Origin: Ch128b sp964527925
GTDB lineage: Bacteria > Bacteroidota > Ignavibacteria > Ch128b
Length of the DNA stretch: 64,000 nt
Direction: 5' to 3'
Assembly (NCBI GenBank): GCA_964527925.1
Contig: CAZGQO010000001.1
Span: forward strand, 186,001-250,000
A model generated the notes under the pieces. It was given only the letters and a program-made list of their open reading frames with translations, was not told where the DNA came from and made no database searches. A program made the translations under genes and the position numbers. Positions within the stretch are counted from its first letter, which is position 1. The number at the start of each line of letters is the position of its first letter. Below, in pieces: positions 8,075-17,087 of this stretch.

Positions 8075-9988
8075 TTATTCCGACTTTTGGTTCGAGTAAA
8101 AACCACTTAGAGAATGAAGTTCAGAACGAACTCGATCTGTTATTCCTTTTGGGTCGATTCCTAAAAGTCTATGTAACTCTTCCTGTGTACCATGATCAAC
8201 AAATGCATCTGGTAAGCCAACAAGTTCGATGTCTGGTTTCGCTTTCACTTTTGATGCATATTCCAAAACAGCAGAACCCAGACCTCCGATAATAGTATTT
8301 TCTTCAAGAACAAAAATCTTCTCGAATTTTTTAAAGATATTATCAAGCAACTCAGTATCAAGAGGTTTAATGAAACGCATATTGACTACTTCAACGGAGA
8401 TATCTTCTTGAGCTAAATTTTCTTCAGCTTTCATTGCGTAATTAACCATAATTCCAGCAGCAAGAAATGCAACATCATTTCCTTCTCTGATTACTTCAGC
8501 CTTCCCGATTGGAATTTCTTTGAATTCAGAAGAGATTGGAACTCCAAGTGCATTTCCTCTCGGATATCTTAAAGCAATTGGACCTTTACGATATTCAATC
8601 GCAGTATAAAGCATATCTCTTAACTCTGCTTCATCTTTAGGAGCCATCACGACCATTCCAGGAATCAATCTCAAATAAGAAAGATCAAAAGCACCATGAT
8701 GAGTTGGTCCATCTGCACCGACGAGTCCCGCCCTGTCAAGCACAAAAACAACATGCAGTTTTTGGATACTCACATCATGAATCACCTGATCGAAAGCTCT
8801 TTGTAAAAATGTTGAATAAATCGCAACAACTGGAATTACTCCTTCTGTTGCAAGTCCAGCAGCAAAGGTAACTGCGTGTTGTTCCGCAATTCCAACATCA
8901 AAAAATCTATTTGGAAAAGCTTTCTGTAAATGATCAAGTCCAGTTCCATCAGGCATAGCAGCTGTGATACCAACAACTTTATCATTCATCTTTGCAATTT
9001 CAACCAGTGCTTCGCCAAAAATTTTTGTATAAGAAAGAACTGAAGATTTCTTTATAGCTTTACCAGTAATCTTATCAAATGGAGTTACACCGTGTAATTT
9101 TTGAGAATCTTCTTCAGCTGGTTTATATCCTTTACCCTTTTGAGTTGTAACATGAACAAGAATTGGTCCTTTTATTCCTTTTACATGCTGAAAGATTCTA
9201 ACTAATTGCTGAATATTATGTCCGTTAAATGGACCAAAATATCTAAAGCCCAGTGCTTCAAAAAGAGCTCCCGGAGTAACTATAGCTTTTATACCACCTT
9301 CAACTCTACCAATTACTTTTCTGATCCTATCTCCGATATCATCAAATTTGTGTGTTAACTCCCAGACCTGGGCCTTAAACTTGTTAAATTGTGGTGATGA
9401 CGTAATCTCCGTAAAATATTTTGAAAATTGCCAGACATTAGGCGCAATAGACATATTATTATCATTTAAAACAACTATAAGATCTCTTTTCTGAAGTCCC
9501 GCATTATTCATTGCTTCATAAGCCATTCCGCCGGTCATTGCTCCATCACCAATTATTGCAACAACTTTGAAATCTTTTTGTAACAAATCTCTTGCAGTTG
9601 CAATACCCAGAGCTGCTGAAATTGAAGTGCTTGCATGGCCAGCACCAAAAACATCATACTCACTTTCAGTTCGTTTGAGAAATCCACTTATTCCACCAAA
9701 CTGACGAATGGTTTTTAATGCTTCTCGTCGACCAGTTATAATTTTATGTGGATACGCTTGATGGCCTGTATCCCACACTAGTTTATCAATTGGTGTATTG
9801 AAAACATAATGAAGTGCGACGGTTAATTCAACAGCCCCAAGTCCTGCACCAAGATGACCACCTGTTTGTGAAACAACTTCAATTAAATAATCACGAATTT
9901 CTTCACAAACAACTTTTAATTCCGGAATAGAAATCTTCTTGAGGTCAGCTGGTGAATTAATTTCATTTAAATAAATATAGTCTTTCAT
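8075..9988 (-). CDS. dxs: 1-deoxy-D-xylulose-5-phosphate synthase
   Basis: A 637-residue thiamine-diphosphate enzyme that condenses pyruvate and glyceraldehyde 3-phosphate, the first step of the MEP isoprenoid pathway. The TPP/Mg motif GDGAMTGGMAYEAMNNAG is near residues 147-164, the N-terminal HLGAGLGAVEL segment contains the conserved substrate-binding histidine, and the transketolase pyrimidine domain includes GIAEQHAVTFAAG and DRAGLVGADGPTHHG. Full length for the family. Its start overlaps the xseB stop by 4 nt (ATGA), the common bacterial xseB-dxs linkage. As a TPP-dependent enzyme it is one likely consumer of the thiamine probably imported by the receptor at 50895. Confidence 0.97.
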   Translation of the reverse strand: MKDYIYLNEINSPADLKKISIPELKVVCEEIRDYLIEVVSQTGGHLGAGLGAVELTVALHYVFNTPIDKLVWDTGHQAYPHKIITGRREALKTIRQFGGISGFLKRTESEYDVFGAGHASTSISAALGIATARDLLQKDFKVVAIIGDGAMTGGMAYEAMNNAGLQKRDLIVVLNDNNMSIAPNVWQFSKYFTEITSSPQFNKFKAQVWELTHKFDDIGDRIRKVIGRVEGGIKAIVTPGALFEALGFRYFGPFNGHNIQQLVRIFQHVKGIKGPILVHVTTQKGKGYKPAEEDSQKLHGVTPFDKITGKAIKKSSVLSYTKIFGEALVEIAKMNDKVVGITAAMPDGTGLDHLQKAFPNRFFDVGIAEQHAVTFAAGLATEGVIPVVAIYSTFLQRAFDQVIHDVSIQKLHVVFVLDRAGLVGADGPTHHGAFDLSYLRLIPGMVVMAPKDEAELRDMLYTAIEYRKGPIALRYPRGNALGVPISSEFKEIPIGKAEVIREGNDVAFLAAGIMVNYAMKAEENLAQEDISVEVVNMRFIKPLDTELLDNIFKKFEKIFVLEENTIIGGLGSAVLEYASKVKAKPDIELVGLPDAFVDHGTQEELHRLLGIDPKGITDRVRSELHSLSGFYSNQKSE

Positions 9989-10230
9989 TCTTCTTCTTCC
10001 AGATTACTTTCGAGCTTTGTTTTTTTGATAACACTGTTCAAGTCTTTTTTAAGTTGATTAATTTTTAATTCTGCATCATTTAGTGTCTGAATTAAACTTT
10101 TTGAAATTTGCACACCTTCTTCAAACAACTTAAGTGACTCATCAAGTGTAATTTCACCTGATTCAAGCTTGAGAGTTATTTCTTCAAGCCGTTCAAAGTC
10201 TTTTTCAAATGATGATTTATTTTTAGCCAT
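9985..10230 (-). CDS. xseB: Exodeoxyribonuclease VII small subunit
   Basis: An 81-residue mostly helical protein with the family core FEKDFERLEEITLKLESGEI followed by SLKLFEEGVQI. It combines in several copies with XseA to form exonuclease VII, which degrades single-stranded DNA. It overlaps xseA by 8 nt and dxs by 4 nt. The C-terminal acidic tail (NLEEEE) is somewhat longer than in enterics. Confidence 0.93.
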   Translation of the reverse strand: MAKNKSSFEKDFERLEEITLKLESGEITLDESLKLFEEGVQISKSLIQTLNDAELKINQLKKDLNSVIKKTKLESNLEEEE

Positions 10231-11404
10231 TTACAGTTAACCTTCCATCAAAGAATTCTATTTCCGTTTCTAATTTCGGATTGAAAAACTTTTTTCGAAT
10301 TACAATTTTATCATCCTGTCTGATAATTGCATATCCTTTTTTTAATACATGTGAAGGATCGGATAACTTTAATGTATTCTCAAATCTTTCAAACTTTTCT
10401 CTTTTTAAATGAAGATAATTTTCCATTGATTGAGAAAACCTGAATAAAGAGAAATCAAATTTTTGTTTGTAATTATTTAGGAGAGACTCTGGTAAAACGA
10501 ATGAATAACTTTTTAACTGATTCATCAATTTTTCTTTTTTGGATTCAATCAAATCATGTATTAAAGAGTGAAGTAAATCTTCATGATCTTCCAGAACTTC
10601 AATCAATTGCTCGAGTTGCGGGGTAACAAGTTCGGCAGCTGCAGTTGGTGTAGCAGCTCTAACATCAGCAACGAAATCGGCAATTGTAAAATCTATTTCA
10701 TGCCCAATTCCAGTTACAATGGGAATTTTTGATCTGAAAATTGCTCTTGCTGTAATTTCTTCGTTGAAGGCCCACAGGTCTTCAAGAGAACCACCCCCCC
10801 TGCACAAAATAATTACATCAACATCACCATATTCATTCATCAGATCCAGAGCATCGGCAATCTCATATGGTGCATTTGAACCCTGAACGGAGGTGTGAGC
10901 AAGAACAACCTCTACAACAGGAAATCTTCTTTTAATGACTGCAAGTACATCTCTTAGTGCAGCACCATCCTTACTTGTAACGACACCAATTTTAGATGGA
11001 ATTTTCGGGATTGGCTTTTTGAACCTTTCATCAAAAAGTCCTTCAGCGGCAAGTTTTCGTTTTAAAGCTTCAAAAGCAATTTGTAACTCACCGACTCCAA
11101 GTGGTTTCATTAAAGCAACTTCAACCTGATAAGTTCCTCTCGGTTCATATACATTCATTCTACCGGTGACAATTACTTTCATTCCATCCTGTGGAATAAA
11201 ATAAACGAGTGAATTTAATCCTCTCCACATCACACAACTTATCTGAGAATACTCATCTTTCAATGTAAAATACCAATGACCCGATTGGTAAGTTCTGAAA
11301 TTGGAAATTTCCCCCGTCACAGTTATCGAATCAAAGTTTGACTCAATTAAAATTTTAATCTCTCTATTTAATTCCGAAACAGAGTATATTCTCACTTGAT
11401 TCAT
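10223..11404 (-). CDS. xseA: Exodeoxyribonuclease VII large subunit
   Basis: A 393-residue catalytic subunit. An N-terminal OB-fold (about residues 1-100, with the ITVTGEISNFRTYQSGHWYFTLKD core) is followed by the catalytic domain containing GVVTSKDGAALRD, CRGGGSLEDLWAFNEE and GIGHEIDFTIADFVAD, the motifs that mark XseA. A coiled-coil region and short C-terminal beta tail follow. Length is slightly short compared with about 450 residues in enterics, mainly in the coiled coil. First gene of the xseA-xseB-dxs-oxidoreductase run. Confidence 0.95.
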   Translation of the reverse strand: MNQVRIYSVSELNREIKILIESNFDSITVTGEISNFRTYQSGHWYFTLKDEYSQISCVMWRGLNSLVYFIPQDGMKVIVTGRMNVYEPRGTYQVEVALMKPLGVGELQIAFEALKRKLAAEGLFDERFKKPIPKIPSKIGVVTSKDGAALRDVLAVIKRRFPVVEVVLAHTSVQGSNAPYEIADALDLMNEYGDVDVIILCRGGGSLEDLWAFNEEITARAIFRSKIPIVTGIGHEIDFTIADFVADVRAATPTAAAELVTPQLEQLIEVLEDHEDLLHSLIHDLIESKKEKLMNQLKSYSFVLPESLLNNYKQKFDFSLFRFSQSMENYLHLKREKFERFENTLKLSDPSHVLKKGYAIIRQDDKIVIRKKFFNPKLETEIEFFDGRLTVNG

Positions 11405-11480
11405 TACAAAAATTCTTAGCCTTTACATGAAATTACGAAATTTGATTTTGTAATTAAAATAAATACAAAATAAGGATTTT

Positions 11481-14018
11481 CTAGAATCGAACACTCATTC
11501 CAATCGTGGGGAAGATTGGAAGTTGATAGGTCTTGTGTCTCTTGAGTCTTAAATCTGAATCGATGTAATAATAATACCCAACAACATTCTTTCTATTATA
11601 GACATTAATGATGTCAAGGTAAAAGAGTGAATTAAGATTGAAAACTGTGGTATAGAAAGATAATCGAAGATCAAGACGGTGATAATCCGGTTTTCTTGAA
11701 TCATAAAAATCCGGGTCGATTCCATAATCAATATTAAAAATAACTTCTTTTGGTGTATTTGGATTGAAAGAAAATTTTGTAGCTATCTCTGGAGTTTCAG
11801 GTGTTCCATCGCCGTCTTTATCCTTGAGAAGAATTCTTGGTTTAATACCAATTGGTGATGTGTACGGTAAGCCACTTCCAAATTGCCATCTTAAACCTAA
11901 TTCCCATTTCTCTGAAAATTTATAATTGAAAACAACATTTATTGTATGCCGTTGATCAAATCTGAAAGGAATTGATTTGCCCATTTCCTCACGTGTAGAA
12001 AACGAAAGTGAATAGGAAATCCATCCATCGAACTTACTGTCACTTGAAGGTTTTTTTGTTAATAAAATTTCCCAGCCATAAGATTCTCCATTCGATCCAT
12101 TAATCGGAATTGTTGTAGCTGAATCAGCTGTAATTGCAATTGGTTGAGTCCATGATGAAACAAATCTTGGATCAGTGTTCGGTATTTGTGAAGTTATAAA
12201 TTGTGTTCCTTTGACTTTGCGGGAAACAATTAAACCACTGAACTTTTTGTAATAAAATTCAGATTTGATTTGATAGACCGGGCTTAAGTATCTTTCAAAA
12301 CCAAGCACATAGTGAGTTGATTTTTCAGCATCAATATTTTTTGCGTTTGCACCAGAAAAATCCAGCAGTGAATTTTGGTCTCTCAATTTTTCATATCCGG
12401 GTGATTGATAGTATGTACCGAATACAAATCGAATTGTAGTAATATCATTTATCAGGTACGATAAACCAATTCGTGGTGAAATGTACGATTTTTCTAATAA
12501 ATCATAATAGTCAAATCTTAAACCCGTAGTTACAAAACAATTCTTTTTATCTGAAAGTGGGAATGTGCCCTGTCCGTATGAATGAAATCTCCAATAATCC
12601 AATCCTGATTTAAATTTCTCCTGAATTGTTCTAAAACTAGAAAATGAATTCAAAATTCCTCGAAGCTGTGGATCAAGATTCAAATCAAATCGCAATTTTG
12701 TTCTCATAATATCAACACCGGCGCCGAAATCCAGAGTGAAATCATCATTGACATAAAAAACTTTATCTGCAATTGTGTATTTCTGAAAATCATAAAAAGA
12801 ATTGAACCAAAAGTTCAACAAGAACTGATAGACAGTATCATTTAATTCTCCTTCAAACTCTTCTCTGTTGAGGGTTGGATCAAGAAATTTCGAATCAAAA
12901 TTTGTTTCACCTCTATTCTTGTAATAAGAAATAATAAACTTATTTGAAATTTTTACGGTTGTGATTTGATATGAAAGTGAATATACATCATTGAAAGAGT
13001 TATCTGTGATTCCTAAACTATCTGGAGTAACTCTTTTGCCATTTGTAACAAGATCAACCGCATCTTTTGAATGAATCCCGGTTAAATATAACCTGTGTCC
13101 GACTGCAGGGAAAAATACAGCCTTAAATTGAATATCATAAAAATTAGGAAATGAAAAATCACCTTTGATCAATTCAGCTTTTCTGACAACTGGTTCCAGA
13201 ATTAAGTCATAATAAGTTCTTCTTGAATGAAATATCCAGCTTCCGGTCAACCCAAAAGGATTCTTACCCTCAAGGACAAGATTCATATTTGAGATATTTA
13301 CATTAACATTTCCAGTCATAATTTTCTTTGAATTTCCATCCCTTGTCGAAACATCGAGTACAGCAGATAATCTATCACCGTATCGAGCAGGAAATCCACC
13401 GGTGATTAAATTTATTTCACTCACAGTTTCAGGATTGAACATACTTATTGCACCGTAAAGTCTGTAAGGATTAAAAATCTCAACATCATCCAGAATAATT
13501 AAATTTTGATCAGGTCCGCTTCCACGAATAACTAACTGAGATGAAAAATCATTAATTGCAACTACACCCGGTAATGCCTGAATTGTCCTAAAAACATCTT
13601 CACCGGCACCTGGCAAAGTTTTTACAGACCTTGGTTTTAAATATACCACACTGGTTCGTGTATCTTCTAAAGATTGTTCGCGAGTTGCACTGACTTCAAC
13701 AGATGATATCTCAATGGGAATCTCATTTAAAGAAATTTTTAGATTGAGAGATGTGGATTTTGTTAGATCAACCTCTATTACTTTTGTTTCAAAACCAATT
13801 GCACTTACTTGAAGTTTATATTTTGCAACGGGAATATTTGCAAGACTAAAATTTCCATCTAAATCAGTACTCGTTCCATATTTTGTCTTAAGCAGAATGA
13901 GATTTACATTCGGAATACCATTATTGTTTACATCAACTACTCTTCCTCTAATTTCCCCAGCATATATTGATAAAATGAAAGTAAATAAAATAATGATTAA
14001 CAAAACGGGAAATTTCAT
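11481..14018 (-). CDS. TonB-dependent outer-membrane receptor with carboxypeptidase-regulatory N-domain
   Basis: An 845-residue protein. Signal peptide at residues 1-20, CarboxypepD_reg-like beta domain at about 21-105 (GEIRGRVVDVNNNGIPNVN, DLDGNFSLANIP), then a plug domain (about 115-230, LPGAGEDVFRTIQALPGV, LIILDDVEIFNPYRLYG) and a 22-strand-type barrel ending in a terminal phenylalanine (GMSVRF), the usual outer-membrane assembly signal. The substrate is unknown; no SusD partner or riboswitch is adjacent. Such stand-alone receptors in Bacteroidota relatives serve uptake of chelates, vitamins or peptides. It is divergent from the pyr operon and shares its upstream region. Confidence 0.88.
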   Translation of the reverse strand: MKFPVLLIIILFTFILSIYAGEIRGRVVDVNNNGIPNVNLILLKTKYGTSTDLDGNFSLANIPVAKYKLQVSAIGFETKVIEVDLTKSTSLNLKISLNEIPIEISSVEVSATREQSLEDTRTSVVYLKPRSVKTLPGAGEDVFRTIQALPGVVAINDFSSQLVIRGSGPDQNLIILDDVEIFNPYRLYGAISMFNPETVSEINLITGGFPARYGDRLSAVLDVSTRDGNSKKIMTGNVNVNISNMNLVLEGKNPFGLTGSWIFHSRRTYYDLILEPVVRKAELIKGDFSFPNFYDIQFKAVFFPAVGHRLYLTGIHSKDAVDLVTNGKRVTPDSLGITDNSFNDVYSLSYQITTVKISNKFIISYYKNRGETNFDSKFLDPTLNREEFEGELNDTVYQFLLNFWFNSFYDFQKYTIADKVFYVNDDFTLDFGAGVDIMRTKLRFDLNLDPQLRGILNSFSSFRTIQEKFKSGLDYWRFHSYGQGTFPLSDKKNCFVTTGLRFDYYDLLEKSYISPRIGLSYLINDITTIRFVFGTYYQSPGYEKLRDQNSLLDFSGANAKNIDAEKSTHYVLGFERYLSPVYQIKSEFYYKKFSGLIVSRKVKGTQFITSQIPNTDPRFVSSWTQPIAITADSATTIPINGSNGESYGWEILLTKKPSSDSKFDGWISYSLSFSTREEMGKSIPFRFDQRHTINVVFNYKFSEKWELGLRWQFGSGLPYTSPIGIKPRILLKDKDGDGTPETPEIATKFSFNPNTPKEVIFNIDYGIDPDFYDSRKPDYHRLDLRLSFYTTVFNLNSLFYLDIINVYNRKNVVGYYYYIDSDLRLKRHKTYQLPIFPTIGMSVRF

Positions 14019-14069
14019 GAGTCTTCAAATTTTTATTCTTAAACAACTGAATAAATTAAAAAGATTCAT

Positions 14070-14100
14070 TTTGCACATTTAAGATAAAAGCATATCTTTG
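14070..14100 (+). promoter_or_regulatory. Bacteroidota-type promoter of the pyr operon
   Basis: TTTG at 14070-14073, a 19-nt spacer, then TATCTTTG at 14093-14100. This is a full match to the TTTG-N19-TAnnTTTG consensus of the Bacteroidota primary sigma factor. The predicted start is near 14105-14107, which leaves about 22 nt before the PyrR-loop hairpin. Confidence 0.7.
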
Positions 14101-14122
14101 CATCGAATTTATAAACAAAACC

Positions 14123-14159
14123 TTTAATTCTATCCTGAGAGATAGAAAAGGAATTTAAA
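14123..14159 (+). promoter_or_regulatory. PyrR binding-loop-like RNA hairpin in the pyr leader
   Basis: The hairpin TCTATC-CTGAGA-GATAGA at 14129-14146 has a perfect 6-bp upper stem and a hexaloop that fits CNGNGA, the loop recognised by PyrR in Firmicutes. The surrounding bases match most of the binding consensus ARUCCNGNGAGGYU, with U-G replaced by U-A in the stem. A lower stem can form between TTTAATTC (14123-14130) and GGAATTTAAA (14150-14159) and would cover the ribosome site of the leader ORF. The pyrR gene lies immediately downstream. The fit is seen in sequence; regulation is inferred. Confidence 0.7.
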
Positions 14160-14209
14160 TGAAAACAAATAAGAGTTTAATAAATAGAAGGACCCGATTG
14201 ATTCAGTAA
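14159..14209 (+). CDS. Leader peptide ORF of the pyr operon (16 codons)
   Basis: A 16-codon ORF (MKTNKSLINRRTRLIQ, stop TAA at 14207-14209) with an AAAAGGAA ribosome site 6-7 nt upstream. Its stop codon lies inside the loop of the terminator hairpin that precedes pyrR, so a ribosome finishing the leader would cover the 5' arm. Its ribosome site is partly paired in the lower stem of the PyrR-loop hairpin. These positions suggest a translated leader whose occupancy decides termination. It is too short for statistical coding evidence. Confidence 0.5.
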   Translation: MKTNKSLINRRTRLIQ

Positions 14210-14231
14210 TGAGTCAATTGGGATTTTTTTT
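14193..14231 (+). terminator. Attenuator (intrinsic terminator) in front of pyrR
   Basis: A 9-bp stem, CCCGATTGA at 14193-14201 with TCAATTGGG at 14214-14222 (one G-U pair), 12-nt loop, followed by ATTTTTTTT (14223-14231). It ends 2 nt before the pyrR ATG, so it is a leader terminator, not one belonging to the upstream gene, which is divergent. The only ribosome-site-like bases for pyrR (GGGA) lie in its 3' arm. Confidence 0.85.
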
Positions 14232-14233
14232 AT

Positions 14234-14773
14234 ATGAAAGTAAAAGCAAAAATCTTGGACGAACAAACTATCAATCGCATCATTACAAGATTAGCCCACG
14301 AAATTCTCGAAAAAAACAAAGGTGCAGGTAATATAGCTCTTGTTGGAATTCAAACTCGTGGAGAGTTCATTGCATATCGTATCAAAGAAAAAATTAAAGA
14401 GATTGAAGGTGTAGATGTTCCGTCTGGAGTTCTGAATATAACCCTTTATCGTGATGATGTGAGAGTGCGCCTGAAACAACCCGAAGTTAAGGCAACAAAT
14501 ATTTTATTTGATATCAACGACAAAGATATAATCCTCATAGATGATGTTTTGTATACAGGAAGAACTGTAAGATCAGCAATGGATGCTTTAACTGATCTGG
14601 GCAGATATTCCTCAATTCAATTACTTGTGCTCATTGATCGTGGACACAGAGAATTACCAATTAAAGCTGATTTCGTGGGTAAAAGTGTTCCAACATCAAT
14701 AAATGAAGAAATCAGAGTGAAGCTTATCGAAGTTGATAGTGAGGATGCAGTTTATCTTGTCGAGACAGAATAA
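14234..14773 (+). CDS. pyrR: Pyrimidine operon regulator/uracil phosphoribosyltransferase PyrR
   Basis: A 179-residue PyrR. The PRPP-binding loop DIILIDDVLYTGRTVRSAMDAL is at about residues 95-116. The flanking segments GNIALVGIQTRGEF and LIDRGHRELPIKADFVGKSVPTS are the family's uracil/RNA-binding parts. PyrR binds the pyr leader RNA when UMP is high and also has weak UPRTase activity. It is the first gene of pyrR-pyrB-pyrC and sits directly behind the attenuator and PyrR-loop hairpin described here, which supports a regulatory role over an ordinary salvage one. Confidence 0.95.
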   Translation: MKVKAKILDEQTINRIITRLAHEILEKNKGAGNIALVGIQTRGEFIAYRIKEKIKEIEGVDVPSGVLNITLYRDDVRVRLKQPEVKATNILFDINDKDIILIDDVLYTGRTVRSAMDALTDLGRYSSIQLLVLIDRGHRELPIKADFVGKSVPTSINEEIRVKLIEVDSEDAVYLVETE

Positions 14774-14790
14774 AATTAAAGGAGTTATTA

Positions 14791-15714
14791 ATGTTAAGTT
14801 CAAGACACCTTCTCGGACTTTTTGGTGTTCCTAAAAAAGATATTGAATTAATTCTGGATACCGCTAAAACATTTCGAGAAATCATCGAACGACCTATTAA
14901 GAAAGTTCCAACTTTACAGGGTAAAACTGTTGTGAATTTATTTTTTGAAAGTTCAACACGAACGAGAATTTCATTCGAACTTGCTGAAAAAAGATTATCC
15001 GCTGATGTTTTAAACTTTTCGGCATCAACAAGTTCGCTCACCAAAGGTGAGACTCTCAAGGACACTGTTAGAAATATCGAAGCAATGAAAATTGATATGG
15101 TCGTCATTAGACATTCAGCTGCTGGTTCACCCCATTATCTTACTCAATTGATTGATGCAAATGTCATTAATGCTGGTGATGGAACTCATGAACACCCAAC
15201 TCAAGCTTTGCTGGATATGTTTACAATTCGAGAAAAGCTTGGGAAATTAGAAGGTTTAAAAATCTGCATTGTTGGAGATATTTCTCACAGTCGAGTAGCT
15301 ATGTCGAATATTTTTGGTTTACTTACTATGGGAGCCCATGTTGCCGTTTGTGGTCCAAAGACAATGATTCCAAAAGAACTCGAAAAAATGGGAGTTGAGA
15401 TTTTTACCAATATCGATGATGCAATAAGATTCGCAGATGTTCTAAATATTTTGAGAATACAACTCGAAAGAGGTGCTGCCTCAAATTTCCCCTCGCTGAG
15501 AGAATATCATCGACTTTATGGCATCACAAAGGAAAGATTACTAAAAAGCAAAAAAGATATTCTCATCATGCATCCAGGACCAATTAATCGCGGAGTAGAA
15601 CTTTCTTCAGATGTTGCTGATGGAAATAACTCAGTAATTCTTGACCAAGTAACAAATGGTGTTGCCGTCAGAATGGCGGTTCTTTATTTAATCGGTACAA
15701 GAGTCGAAAACTAA
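14791..15714 (+). CDS. pyrB: Aspartate carbamoyltransferase catalytic subunit
   Basis: A 307-residue ATCase that joins carbamoyl phosphate and aspartate in the second step of pyrimidine synthesis. The carbamoyl-phosphate motif SSTRTRISFE is near residues 54-63, with HPTQALLDMFTIRE, GDISHSRVAMSN and MHPGPINRG further on, all typical. The PyrR-type operon and the lack of pyrI indicate an unregulated catalytic trimer, possibly associated with the PyrC encoded next. A GGAG ribosome site precedes the ATG. pyrB and the argF at 19731 are paralogous carbamoyltransferases. Confidence 0.96.
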   Translation: MLSSRHLLGLFGVPKKDIELILDTAKTFREIIERPIKKVPTLQGKTVVNLFFESSTRTRISFELAEKRLSADVLNFSASTSSLTKGETLKDTVRNIEAMKIDMVVIRHSAAGSPHYLTQLIDANVINAGDGTHEHPTQALLDMFTIREKLGKLEGLKICIVGDISHSRVAMSNIFGLLTMGAHVAVCGPKTMIPKELEKMGVEIFTNIDDAIRFADVLNILRIQLERGAASNFPSLREYHRLYGITKERLLKSKKDILIMHPGPINRGVELSSDVADGNNSVILDQVTNGVAVRMAVLYLIGTRVEN

Positions 15715-15727
15715 TCATGAGTTGAAA

Positions 15728-17017
15728 ATGAAAATATTATTAAAGAATAGTTTTCTTATCGATCCACAAATTAATTTAAGTGCAAAACAAGATGTCCTGA
15801 TTGAAAATGGAATAATCACGAAAATTGATTCACAAATATCTGAGAATGTTGATCAGGTTTTTGATTTGAAAGATTGTTTGATTGTTCCAGGTTTTGCTGA
15901 TGTTCATGTTCACTTGCGTGAACCTGGTAGAGAAGATGAAGAAACGGTGAAAACAGGCTGCGAAGCTGGAATGAATGGCGGTTTTACTGCACTATGTTGC
16001 ATGCCAAATACTGAACCAGCAATTGATTGTGCTGAAGTTGTGACTTTCGTGAAAGATCGTGCTGCAAACTTACTGGTCGATGTTTATCCCATAGGGGCTG
16101 TAACAAAAAAGAGAGAAGGTAAAGAACTTGCTCTTCTCGGCGAAATGTACGAAGCTGGTGTTGTTGGGTTCTCAGATGATGGAGATCCAGTTTCTGATTC
16201 TCAAATTATGCGTTATGCATTTGAATATGCATCAATGTTTAATCTGCCAATAATAGAACATTGCGAAGATAAATCTTTAACTGAAAATGGTGTTATGAAC
16301 GAGGGATTAAATTCCACTCGATTTGGATTGCCACCACATCCATCTTTGGCAGAAGTCATCATTGCATTAAGAGATATTGCCATTCTGAAATACACTGGCG
16401 GGAAATTACATCTCGCTCATGTTAGTGCAAAGGAAACAGTTGATGTTTTAAGAAATGCAAAAAAAGAAAAATTAAACATCACAGGCGAGGTAACTCCGCA
16501 TCACTTCACATTAACCGATGATGCAGTTCAAAACTACGATACTAGCACAAAAGTTAACCCGCCTTTAAGAACTCAAGAAGACATCAACGCAATTCTTGAC
16601 GGATTAAAAGATGGAACAATAGATATAATTGCAAGCGACCACGCACCTCATTCTATCGAAGAAAAAGAATGGGAATATATTTATGCTCCATTTGGAATGA
16701 TTGGTCTTGAAACATCAGTCGGACTAACTCTCACTTATCTTTATCACAAAAATATTCTTTCGATTGAAGAGATTATTTACAAAATGTCTATCAACCCAAG
16801 AAAAATATTCAAGCTCAAAGAAGCAAAGATTAAAACTGGTGAATCAGCCAATTTAACTTTTATTAATCTGGAAGCAGAGTGGATTGTAGATAAATATTCA
16901 TTCAAATCAAAAAGCATTAACACACCTTTTCACAACTGGAAATTAAAAGGCAAAGCAATTGGAGTCATCAATAATTCAAAAATTTATATAAACAATACAT
17001 TTTTCGAATTGAGATAA
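15728..17017 (+). CDS. pyrC: Dihydroorotase, type I
   Basis: About 429 residues. It closes carbamoyl-aspartate to dihydroorotate. Metal-binding DVHVHLREPG (about residues 57-66), a second histidine pair region (IIEHCED, HLAHVSA) and the late aspartate in IASDHAPHS identify a zinc amidohydrolase of the class that contains active PyrC enzymes. I prefer the ATG at 15728 over the in-frame TTG at 15722 because a GAG-type ribosome site sits 7 nt ahead of it. It starts 13 nt after pyrB. The operon then has a 70-nt gap before an unrelated patatin gene, and no terminator was seen there. Confidence 0.94.
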   Translation: MKILLKNSFLIDPQINLSAKQDVLIENGIITKIDSQISENVDQVFDLKDCLIVPGFADVHVHLREPGREDEETVKTGCEAGMNGGFTALCCMPNTEPAIDCAEVVTFVKDRAANLLVDVYPIGAVTKKREGKELALLGEMYEAGVVGFSDDGDPVSDSQIMRYAFEYASMFNLPIIEHCEDKSLTENGVMNEGLNSTRFGLPPHPSLAEVIIALRDIAILKYTGGKLHLAHVSAKETVDVLRNAKKEKLNITGEVTPHHFTLTDDAVQNYDTSTKVNPPLRTQEDINAILDGLKDGTIDIIASDHAPHSIEEKEWEYIYAPFGMIGLETSVGLTLTYLYHKNILSIEEIIYKMSINPRKIFKLKEAKIKTGESANLTFINLEAEWIVDKYSFKSKSINTPFHNWKLKGKAIGVINNSKIYINNTFFELR

Positions 17018-17087
17018 AATTTTGTATATGGTAAGCAAGAGTGAGGTAGATTCTTTCTTTGTAATTTTGAGATAACTAAATGATTTT

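Noticed and set aside
10793..10799. Run of seven C in AT-rich DNA
   Set aside because: It encodes the conserved RGGGS motif of XseA on the minus strand and is in frame; no sign of phase variation.
14724..15107. 127-codon minus-strand ORF over the pyrR-pyrB junction
   Set aside because: Opposite strand of two conserved genes with no family features; a shadow.
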